Source of the DNA: Anaerotignum propionicum DSM 1682
GTDB taxonomy: Bacteria > Bacillota > Clostridia > Lachnospirales > Anaerotignaceae
DNA: 64,000 bases
Assembly (NCBI RefSeq): GCF_001561955.1
Contig: NZ_CP014223.1
Span: forward strand, 1,364,001 to 1,428,000
Direction of reading: 5' to 3'
Shown: positions 57,447-64,000 of the stretch, in pieces
Numbering within the stretch: position 1 is the first letter of the stretch
How the letters are laid out: each line of letters opens with the position of its first letter
Made by a program: the position numbers and the translations under genes
The notes under the pieces: model-generated
Seen by the model: only the letters and a program-made list of their open reading frames with translations
Databases searched by the model: none
Told to the model about the DNA's origin: nothing

Positions 57447-58432
57447 AGGCACGTAGGTCAGGAGCCACACTAAAGTATAACGGTATTGAGATTACGCCGT
57501 CCATTACAGGTTTCTCTTTGGAACTTTCCGCAGAGGGCACCGCTGACAATTGTTCTTTTCAAATTGCGGATCGAGGCGAGCGGTGGTTGGGGGATTTATT
57601 CCCCAAAAAAGGGGATGCCATAGAAGCAACAATATCTGTATATGACTGGGAAGGGGACGGGGATAACCGTTCCCTCTCTTGTGGTACCTTTACCGTTGAT
57701 AGCGCAGGAATAAATGGTGAGCCTGTAGCGATTTCTGTGGGAGCGGTAGCAAAGCCTGTTAAGGCGGCTTTTTCTGCTACCCAGAGAACCCAAACATGGC
57801 AAAAGGCCACATTGCAAAAGATAGCGGAAACCATTGCAGGGCGGTATCAGCTAAAATTATTTTATGATGCCCCTGAAATCACGATAGCGGCCAAGGAGCA
57901 AAGTGAACAGGAAGACGGTGCATTTTTACAAGAGTTATGCCAAAGCTATGGCTTAATTCTAAAAATATATCGAGATAAGCTGGTTATTTTTGACCGTGAA
58001 GTTTATAAAAAGAAAAAAACTGTGAAAAAAATTTCACGCTTTGCAATCAAGCGAGAAGTAGGATGGAATTACCAAACAGATTTAGAGGGCAGTTACACTG
58101 GGGGTGTAATAACCTACACCGATGCCAGGACAGAAAAGGACATTTCCTATGAGGTGGGTACCAAAGAACGCCCTTTGAAGCTAAATGAACAGGCGGACAG
58201 CATAGGAGATGCAAAGCGGAAATTAGAAGCGGCCATTGCCAATGCAAACCATGGTTTATTTCGTTTAAGCCTTAGTGTCATGGGAAACCCTGACTTGGTG
58301 GATGGGGTAGTTTTAGAAATAGTGGATTTTGGCGTGGAAATATCGGGACGTTATTTTGTTGATAAGGCGGTGCATTCCCTTTCCAGAGGGGAGGGATATG
58401 TGACTGCTTTGGAAATGAGTAAGATCATCTGA
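57443..58432 (+). CDS. Baseplate hub protein gpD (late control D type)
   Basis: 329 aa from ATG 57443 (ATGA overlap); GTG 57434 is an alternative. RRSGATLKYNGIEITPSITG, RGERWLGDLFPKKGDAIEA and LQELCQSYGLILKIYRDKLV match the gpD/VgrG-like hub domain. It forms the trimeric base of the tail tube. Confidence 0.85.
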   Translation: MKARRSGATLKYNGIEITPSITGFSLELSAEGTADNCSFQIADRGERWLGDLFPKKGDAIEATISVYDWEGDGDNRSLSCGTFTVDSAGINGEPVAISVGAVAKPVKAAFSATQRTQTWQKATLQKIAETIAGRYQLKLFYDAPEITIAAKEQSEQEDGAFLQELCQSYGLILKIYRDKLVIFDREVYKKKKTVKKISRFAIKREVGWNYQTDLEGSYTGGVITYTDARTEKDISYEVGTKERPLKLNEQADSIGDAKRKLEAAIANANHGLFRLSLSVMGNPDLVDGVVLEIVDFGVEISGRYFVDKAVHSLSRGEGYVTALEMSKII

Positions 58433-58445
58433 AAGGGGTGTCATT

Positions 58446-59051
58446 TTGGAGGGAATGAGAGTGGGAAGGATTTCTTCTGTTAATTATGAAGGGGGAACCG
58501 CCCAAGTGGTTTATATGGATAAGGACAAAGCGGTAACTACAGAGTTACCCCTTCTTTCCAGCGAGTATTGCATGCCTGAAGCGGAGGACATGGTTTTGGT
58601 TTGTCATTTGCCCAACGGAGCGGCGGCAGGGGTGATTTTAGGTCGATTCTGGTCACAGAAAAACATACCACCCGAAAGTGGTCGAGGGTTATACCGCAAG
58701 GATATAAGCCGAGAAGCGGGCAAGGCAATGCTTCGTTACAAAGAGGGAGAAGATATTGTGCAGCTTTCAGGACCAAAAATAAAATTACTGACAAACACCC
58801 TTTTCATAGAAACACAAAACGTTTCTGGAACAGGTGAGGAAATTGGCTTTGCGGGAAACCAAGTTACCATTCAAGGAAACGGCGTATCTCTTCTAGGAGA
58901 TTCTGTTGTGATGAGTGGTTCGCAGATTACGATTTCTGCTGGTTTGGTGCAAATTTCGGGAACAGGGGATGTGATTTTGGATGGGATTTCCTTAAAGAAC
59001 CATACCCATACTTGTAGTGCACCGGGAACGGAAAGCTCAAAGGCCAATTAA
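58446..59051 (+). CDS. Baseplate spike protein gpV
   Basis: 201 aa. An OB-fold start (MRVGRISSVNYEGGTAQVVY) is followed by a repeated beta-helix region and a tail with HTHTCSAPGTESSKAN, whose H-x-H motif may bind the metal of the spike tip as in P2 gpV. Start is TTG 58446 after GAAAGGGGTG. Confidence 0.82.
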   Translation: MEGMRVGRISSVNYEGGTAQVVYMDKDKAVTTELPLLSSEYCMPEAEDMVLVCHLPNGAAAGVILGRFWSQKNIPPESGRGLYRKDISREAGKAMLRYKEGEDIVQLSGPKIKLLTNTLFIETQNVSGTGEEIGFAGNQVTIQGNGVSLLGDSVVMSGSQITISAGLVQISGTGDVILDGISLKNHTHTCSAPGTESSKAN

Positions 59052-59063
59052 GGGGGGGATTTT

Positions 59064-59453
59064 ATGATTGGATCCTATGGCCCTATCATTTTTATTGTAT
59101 CGGATAAAATGGCATTGACTTTTTCCAGACTATCCCGATCAGCAGGCAGTGAATGGGCTACCCATGAAACCCTGAGGGGAAAGAAGCGATCAGAATATAT
59201 CGGCCCTGTGTTACAGACCATTTCCCTAGAAATCACTTTATCCGCCATGCATGGGGTACGCCCAAGACAAACAGCGGAAACCTTGGTTCAAATGGCGGAG
59301 AATGGGGTGGTGTATCCCTTTGTTGTAGGCGGAAAACCTGTGGGGAATAACCTTTGGAAATTACTTTCCGTATCTGACGATTGGAAGGGGATTTATTCCA
59401 AAGGTGAGGTTTCGGAAATTACGGTATCACTGTCGATAGAGGAATATGTGTAG
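59064..59453 (+). CDS. Phage tail protein gpU
   Basis: 129 aa. YGPIIFIVSDKMALTFSRLS, WATHETLRGKKRSEYIGPVL and YPFVVGGKPVGNNLWKLLSV are clear P2 gpU motifs. In P2 gpU lies before D and X; here it lies after V, so the order is shuffled. Confidence 0.85.
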   Translation: MIGSYGPIIFIVSDKMALTFSRLSRSAGSEWATHETLRGKKRSEYIGPVLQTISLEITLSAMHGVRPRQTAETLVQMAENGVVYPFVVGGKPVGNNLWKLLSVSDDWKGIYSKGEVSEITVSLSIEEYV

Positions 59454-59465
59454 GGGGTGTGCGGA

Positions 59466-59756
59466 TTGGCGCAAGTGAAAATTGAAATGTCAGGTACATC
59501 AACAGCGGCGGAGAATATTCGCCGCTGTCTTACGATTTTATACGGAACACCTGTGGGATCTGTTGCATTAGACCGAGAATTTGGGCTGGATTGGAATTTT
59601 GTAGATTTACCCACGGAGGTTGCCAAAGCAAAAATGTCAGCGGAGATTATTGGGAAAACGAGAAAATATGAGCCAAGGGTTATGGTGCAGGAAGTGCAGT
59701 GGGAAACCAGTGGTGAGGGGGAGCTAAAGCCAAAGGTGGTGATTCAGATTGTCTAA
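59466..59756 (+). CDS. Baseplate wedge protein gpW/gp25
   Basis: 96 aa from TTG 59466, 6 nt after AGGGGGTG (GTG 59457 would overlap the site). RRCLTILYGTPVGSVALDRE and FGLDWNFVDLPTEVAKAKM are gp25-like wedge motifs. It overlaps gpJ by 8 bp. Confidence 0.82.
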   Translation: MAQVKIEMSGTSTAAENIRRCLTILYGTPVGSVALDREFGLDWNFVDLPTEVAKAKMSAEIIGKTRKYEPRVMVQEVQWETSGEGELKPKVVIQIV

Positions 59757-60897
59757 TATTGATTTATTGAAAAATGTTCCTGAGATTTCTTTTATTGAGA
59801 ACATGACACTAGCAGCCTTAAAGGAGGAAATGCTTGCGGATTATAATCAGGAAATGAAAGCGTTGACGGGAGAAAGTCAAGAGCTTCCCCAAGGGGATCC
59901 TGTGCGGTTGGTTTTAAATAGTGTTGCCATGGCGTTGTATCAAGCAATGCAATATGTTGACCGAGCGGGGAAAATGAACCTTTTAAAATATAGCTATGGG
60001 AATTTCTTAGACAACGTGGGGGCATTGAAAAAGCTTATCCGGAAAGAACCGTCATTTGCTACGGTAACCTTACAATTTTCCATGGATAGTGCTCGAGGAC
60101 AAGCAACGTCCATTTCGGGGGGGACTAGGGTTGCAACACAAAAGGGTGTTTATTTTATGACTGACCAATATGCCGAAATTCCTGCAGGGGAAACCGCTGT
60201 TTTCGTGAAGGGAACAGCCCTTGAGGCAGGGGTGAGAAGCAACGAGATTCCTATTGGCGTCATTACGGAAATTGTGGATCCTATTCCCTATATCAAAAGT
60301 GTGAAGAATATCACGGTTTCTGAGGGTGGTGCAGAAATGGAAAGTGATGCCGCCTTTACAGAGCGGATTTATAATTCACCATCGGGCTACAGCACTGCAG
60401 GGGCAACGGAAGCTTATGAGTATCATGCTAAGGATTACCATACCAATGTTTCCGATGTGAAAGCATATAGCCCTTCTGAAAATCAAGTTGTCATTGTATT
60501 TTTGATGAATGATGGTCGATTGCCTACGGAAACAGAGCGGGCGGGAATGTTGGAACATTTGAGTAAGGATAAAATCCGCCCTTTGACGGATCATGTGACG
60601 GTGTCCCCGCCCCAGGAAAAAGAATATACCGTCAGTCTGAATTACTTTATCAATCGCTCTGATCAAGGGCAGGCGGTAGCAATTCAAACCTCAGTGACCC
60701 AGGCGGTAGAGGAGTATTTAAAATGGCAGCGGAAATTAGGGCGTGATATTAATCCGTCAGAATTAATTAAGCGTGTGATTTTAGCGGGAGCCAAGCGGGT
60801 AGAGCTGACAACGCCTACATATGGGGCGGTGAATGATTATGAAGTTTCAAAGTGTACAGGAAAGACATTAAACTTTGGAGGGGTGGAGGATGATTAA
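59749..60897 (+). CDS. Baseplate protein gpJ
   Basis: 382 aa. LADYNQEMKALTGESQELPQ-like start, LLKYSYGNFLDNVGALKKLI, GTALEAGVRSNEIPIGVITE and the TERIYNSPSGYSTAGATEAY box are gpJ/Mu gp47 motifs. It forms wedge arms. Start is TTG 59749. Confidence 0.9.
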   Translation: MSNIDLLKNVPEISFIENMTLAALKEEMLADYNQEMKALTGESQELPQGDPVRLVLNSVAMALYQAMQYVDRAGKMNLLKYSYGNFLDNVGALKKLIRKEPSFATVTLQFSMDSARGQATSISGGTRVATQKGVYFMTDQYAEIPAGETAVFVKGTALEAGVRSNEIPIGVITEIVDPIPYIKSVKNITVSEGGAEMESDAAFTERIYNSPSGYSTAGATEAYEYHAKDYHTNVSDVKAYSPSENQVVIVFLMNDGRLPTETERAGMLEHLSKDKIRPLTDHVTVSPPQEKEYTVSLNYFINRSDQGQAVAIQTSVTQAVEEYLKWQRKLGRDINPSELIKRVILAGAKRVELTTPTYGAVNDYEVSKCTGKTLNFGGVEDD

Positions 60898-61453
60898 GCT
60901 ATATGATGCATTGATTACCCAAAGCCTTCCTGACATTCTGGGAGAACAGCCTTGGTGTATTGCCCTTGCCAAAGTGATTCGGAAGCAAATCAGAAAAACC
61001 ATGCTTGCGGGGGAGAAAAGCAGAACCTACAGCGCCATAGACCAGGGGGATCACAAAGTTTTGGATGTGTTGGCGGCAGAAATGCGCACACCGGGGTATT
61101 CTGAAAGCTTCAGCTTGCAAGTAAAGCGCAGCTTAGTAAAAGGGACGCTTGCGTATTATTCCCATGCAGGGACGGCAGAGGCATTAAAAGTGGTTTGTGC
61201 GGAAATATTCGGAGATGCGGCGGTGCTGGAGTGGTATGAGTATAATGGGCGCCCTGGATACTTCAAAATTACCACAAACAGCCCTTCGGTAACCGATAAT
61301 ACCATAAATGAGTTTATTAAAACGGCGGAGAGAGTAAAAAGGCTTTCTGCTAAGTTAGATGGTATTGAGGTTGCGTTGTCAGCGAAACAAGAGATTTTTG
61401 TGGCGGCTGTACTGCATACCGGAACAAGATACACGTTCCGTTTTATAAATTAA
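60890..61453 (+). CDS. Tail protein I
   Basis: 187 aa from ATG 60890 behind GGAGGGGTGGAGG. LYDALITQSLPDILGEQPW and VKRSLVKGTLAYYSHAGTAE, GDAAVLEWYEYNGRPGYFKI are P2 gpI motifs, completing the baseplate wedge. Confidence 0.86.
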   Translation: MIKLYDALITQSLPDILGEQPWCIALAKVIRKQIRKTMLAGEKSRTYSAIDQGDHKVLDVLAAEMRTPGYSESFSLQVKRSLVKGTLAYYSHAGTAEALKVVCAEIFGDAAVLEWYEYNGRPGYFKITTNSPSVTDNTINEFIKTAERVKRLSAKLDGIEVALSAKQEIFVAAVLHTGTRYTFRFIN

Positions 61454-61466
61454 GGGGGAGAGCTGA

Positions 61467-62135
61467 ATGAGTTTTGATTCGGTGCAATTTACTGCCAGCG
61501 GCAGGAGAATGATGCAGGAAGCGGTAGCGGGAAAGGTTTTGACCTTTACCAAAATACAGCTAGGGGATGGCAGATTAACAGGTCAGGCAATAGGTGCATT
61601 GACTGCTTTAATAAACCCTATTAAGAATATCAGTATTTCATCCATTACAGCAAAGGAGAAGTATGCGAATGTACAAGGCTCTTTTGACAATGGCCAGCTG
61701 AGCCAAGGATTTTATTGGCGGGAGATTGGTATTTTTGCAAAGGTAGGTGAAGAAGGTACAGAAGCGTTATATGCCTATGGTAATGCATATGAATTGGCGG
61801 AGTACATCCCTGCTGGGGGGAGTGAAATTGTAGAAAAAGTGGTTAGTGTTCCGATTTTCGTAAGCAATGCAAGTCAGGTTACAGCATTGATTGATGGCAG
61901 TCTGATTTATGTTTCAGTTACAGACTTCACAAGTCATCAGCAAGAGAATGCCAGTATCACAAATTATGGACATACCAAGTTGAGTAGTGCCATAGATTCC
62001 GACAGAGAGGATTTAGCGGCCACACCAAAAGCTGTAAAGATGGGTGTTGCGGAGGCGAAATTCATTATTTCACCCACAGGGGAAAAGTACAAATGGGGAA
62101 TGGATGCAGTTGGATTATTTTTAGAGGAGGTGTAG
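61467..62135 (+). CDS. Tail fibre protein, N-terminal attachment type
   Basis: 222 aa. SFDSVQFTASGRRMMQEAVA, LTFTKIQLGDGRL and GFYWREIGIFAKVGEEGTEA are the fibre-N domain that docks on the baseplate. It ends in a short shaft (SPTGEKYKWGMDAVGLFLEE). The receptor tip is probably the next gene product. Confidence 0.8.
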   Translation: MSFDSVQFTASGRRMMQEAVAGKVLTFTKIQLGDGRLTGQAIGALTALINPIKNISISSITAKEKYANVQGSFDNGQLSQGFYWREIGIFAKVGEEGTEALYAYGNAYELAEYIPAGGSEIVEKVVSVPIFVSNASQVTALIDGSLIYVSVTDFTSHQQENASITNYGHTKLSSAIDSDREDLAATPKAVKMGVAEAKFIISPTGEKYKWGMDAVGLFLEEV

Positions 62136-62138
62136 GCC

Positions 62139-63437
62139 ATGGCCAGTGGAGACAAGTTTTATATAGCGGATAAGGCCACCCTGGATGAAGTGAAAGGGAA
62201 AATAGGAAATACCGCAGACACAGGGGGGAGTAGTACCGCCGGAAGTGTTTTTGGGAAGTTGAATTATTTGGTTTCACAGCTACAAGCAAGTTATATTGCA
62301 AATATATATAGTTGGTGCAGTGCGTTGATAAGCAGAATTGGTAGTAACAGCGATGTCGCAAATAGTGCCATCGGTGCTACTGCCCATGGAAAATTAAACT
62401 GGTTTTTAAATTTGTTCGGCAAAACGGATGATACAGGTGGGAGTACAACAGCTGGGACGGTCATGGCCAAAGAGAATGCCATTTTGAATAAGATCGGCTT
62501 GTTTAGTGATAAATCTGATTTAACTGTTTTTGGAAAATTAAATGCATTGTCTTCTAATTTATCTTCTAAGTTGGCATGTTGCGGAGACATTGGTACTACT
62601 TTTTCTATAAAAGATACAAAAGGCTACTTTGCAGAAATTTTAGTTGAGATAACAGAAAATTCTATTTTGATGCCTTCAGGGTATTATGTTGAATTTGTCG
62701 ATGTTCCACTTAGTATATACGACATCATCATCAAAAACTCTTCAATTTCGGTGAATTCAAACACAGTAACGATTGATGTTGATACCTTGGGCAAGATATA
62801 TACTTTTGAGTATTATATTTTAACTCAAAAATTTATAAATTCCGGGACATATACTTTTCCTGTGAAAACTATGTATATTACTGCCGCTGGGTGTGGTGGC
62901 GGAGGGGGCGGCGCAAGTAGTAGTAACAGTACTGGTGCTGGCGGCGGTGGTGGCGGCGGTGGTGCTTGCATTCATCTAGCTAAATATACAAAATCGGTGG
63001 GTTTTAGCACCGACATTACAATTACTAATTATGGTGGTAGTGGTGGCAATGTTAATACAAATGGTATTGCTGGAAACCCGACCATTCTTAGCAATTTGAT
63101 TACCTTGGCAGGTGGTGGTGCGGGAGGTGCAGGTAGTGGCTATGACAGAGGCAGTGGCGGTTTAAATGGATCTGGCGGAGGTGCTGGCGGTAGTAAAAAC
63201 AGTATTAATGGTACAAACAGTGTCATTCCTACCGGCAAAGGAGGCAGTGGTGATTCTGGTTGCGGCGGCGGCGGTGGCTATGGTGTAGGCGGCGCAGGTG
63301 GTGCAATTGGTGGAAAAGGAAGTCTTGGCGGTTATGGAGCAGGTGGTGGTGGCGGCGGTAGCAGTAGTGCTGGGGGCAATGCGGGTGCTGCTGGTGGCGG
63401 TGGAATAGTTGAGTTTTATATAGGCTATAAAATTTAA
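62139..63437 (+). CDS. Receptor-binding fibre with Gly-rich C-terminal domain
   Basis: 432 aa. Residues 1-145 carry repeated helical units with the motif TADTGGSSTAGSVFGKLN and TDDTGGSTTAGTVMAKEN. A beta region follows to about 240, starting a domain YTFPVKTMYITAAGCGGGGG. The last 180 residues are dense in Gly with blocks such as GAGGGGGGGGA and GGAGGAIGGKGSLGGYGAGG, ending in GGIVEFYIGYKI. This is like the Gly-rich domains of phage adhesins folding as polyglycine helices. GGAGG precedes the ATG. Confidence 0.72.
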   Translation: MASGDKFYIADKATLDEVKGKIGNTADTGGSSTAGSVFGKLNYLVSQLQASYIANIYSWCSALISRIGSNSDVANSAIGATAHGKLNWFLNLFGKTDDTGGSTTAGTVMAKENAILNKIGLFSDKSDLTVFGKLNALSSNLSSKLACCGDIGTTFSIKDTKGYFAEILVEITENSILMPSGYYVEFVDVPLSIYDIIIKNSSISVNSNTVTIDVDTLGKIYTFEYYILTQKFINSGTYTFPVKTMYITAAGCGGGGGGASSSNSTGAGGGGGGGGACIHLAKYTKSVGFSTDITITNYGGSGGNVNTNGIAGNPTILSNLITLAGGGAGGAGSGYDRGSGGLNGSGGGAGGSKNSINGTNSVIPTGKGGSGDSGCGGGGGYGVGGAGGAIGGKGSLGGYGAGGGGGGSSSAGGNAGAAGGGGIVEFYIGYKI

Positions 63438-63451
63438 ATGGGGGCGATTTT

Positions 63452-63784
63452 ATGTTATACGCTATGGTGTTAAAAAACAGAGTAATAGATATTGTTGGAT
63501 CTAATGTAATTCCTGAATACCCTCCCGATGCGAATAACAATGCTGTTTTTGCTGTCAATTGTGATGAGGATGTGGCAATTGGCATGCACTATGATAAACA
63601 AAATAAGAAGTTCTATGAATACGCAGAACCAGAACCAGCCATGGCACAACCAACAGATTTAGAATTGCTCATGCAAGCTCAGGCGGATTCTGAATTGCGT
63701 GACTTGGTAATTCAGCAAAATCAGGAGTTGTTAGCACAACAGATGACAGATATCGAAGTGGCACTATTGGGGGGTGACAGATAA
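63452..63784 (+). CDS. Small tail-associated protein upstream of XkdX
   Basis: 110 aa. YAMVLKNRVIDIVGSNVIPE, a linker rich in Glu/Pro, and a helical Gln-rich end (QQNQELLAQQMTDIE). The position before XkdX is conserved in Firmicute myoviruses. GGGGGCG precedes the ATG. Function unknown. Confidence 0.6.
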   Translation: MLYAMVLKNRVIDIVGSNVIPEYPPDANNNAVFAVNCDEDVAIGMHYDKQNKKFYEYAEPEPAMAQPTDLELLMQAQADSELRDLVIQQNQELLAQQMTDIEVALLGGDR

Positions 63785-63924
63785 TGAGTCCTATGTTTGA
63801 GAATTTAAAGCTAAGGTTTGAAAAGAATTTTGTTAGGAAAGACCAGCTTCAAAAGTTTGTTGGATTTGGCAAGATTACTACAGAGGAATACAAAGAAATC
63901 ACCGGTGAAGATTTGCCGGAATAA
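63784..63924 (+). CDS. XkdX-family protein
   Basis: 46 aa: MSPMFENLKLRFEKNFVRKD, then KFVGFGKITTEEYKEITGED. It matches the short XkdX family found after fibre genes. ATGA-type overlap with the previous stop. Confidence 0.72.
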   Translation: MSPMFENLKLRFEKNFVRKDQLQKFVGFGKITTEEYKEITGEDLPE

Positions 63925-64000
63925 TAACTACATAGGGCATTGAGTGGTTCGGAGCATATCCGGGTTTTTTTATTGCAAAAAAGGAGTGATTTTATTGCGT
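63925..64000 (+). other. End of window: leader of the next phage gene
   Basis: A TCCGGG followed by seven T residues near 63957-63971 may be a weak terminator. AAGGAGTG then lies 7 nt before a TTG at 63995, probably the start of the next gene (holin or lysin by position), which is cut by the window edge. Confidence 0.35.

Overview
The window looks like chromosome of a low-GC, anaerobic, spore-forming Firmicute, most likely Clostridia and probably Lachnospirales (an Anaerotignum-like genus is a guess). The reasons are AT-rich DNA, strong Shine-Dalgarno sequences, frequent TTG/GTG starts in the mobile DNA, sporulation-type genes (yunB, a bofC-like gene), ClpC, a PPi-type phosphofructokinase and a long pyruvate carboxylase. 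All names come from reading the sequence and from memory of families; no search was run.

Region 1 (1-8.8 kb) is the right part of a mobilizable integrative element beside the 3' end of guaA. It has a tyrosine integrase and excisionase, divergent from an XRE regulator over three GATAC-N4-GTATC operators. It also has a MobV/Pre relaxase, a MobC-like accessory protein, a RepA-like ATPase, TnpV, a ribbon-helix-helix protein and a hairpin-rich oriT candidate. Its cargo at the left edge is a Fic - TIR - membrane-protein gene run that may be an anti-phage operon.

Region 2 (8.9-31.5 kb) is housekeeping: guaA divergent from a purine permease (pbuG-like), pfp, a bofC-like gene, a neopullulanase-type GH13, an RluA-type pseudouridine synthase, clpC, a gene of the group often labelled endosialidase, radA, pyruvate carboxylase, an unknown gene, yunB, a class A PBP and lipoate-protein ligase. 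It holds several clear promoters, leader hairpins and one well-formed intergenic sRNA candidate (14399-14503).

Region 3 (about 31.93 kb to beyond the right edge) is a prophage that splits a polysaccharide deacetylase gene; only the 3' part of that gene (31679-31930) is in the window. The lysogeny arm reads leftward: large serine recombinase, DUF4236-type membrane protein, DEDDh exonuclease with a BRCT domain, a HepT/MntA-type toxin-antitoxin pair and an XRE repressor. The repressor faces a Cro-like gene across three 14-bp operators spaced exactly 31 bp. The short early region carries an HUH Rep-like protein, a Dam methylase, a RecU-like nuclease and a late regulator. The late region is a contractile-tail phage: lambda-like terminase, gpW and portal, Mu/HK97-type capsid, then P2-like sheath, tube, tape measure, gpX, D, V, U, W, J, I and fibres. 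A T TTT TTT slippery site lies at the end of the tail chaperone gene.

The most unusual thread is a recurring small unit in the mobile DNA. Each has a near-consensus sigma-A promoter with a 17-bp spacer, a 32-80 nt hairpin RNA and an intrinsic terminator. Each lies in a gap between co-directional genes, reads against them, and ends at or close to the stop codon of the gene upstream. Five such units are seen (2.6, 35.25, 36.6, 39.77 and 40.03 kb); two are diverged copies of each other flanking the exonuclease gene.
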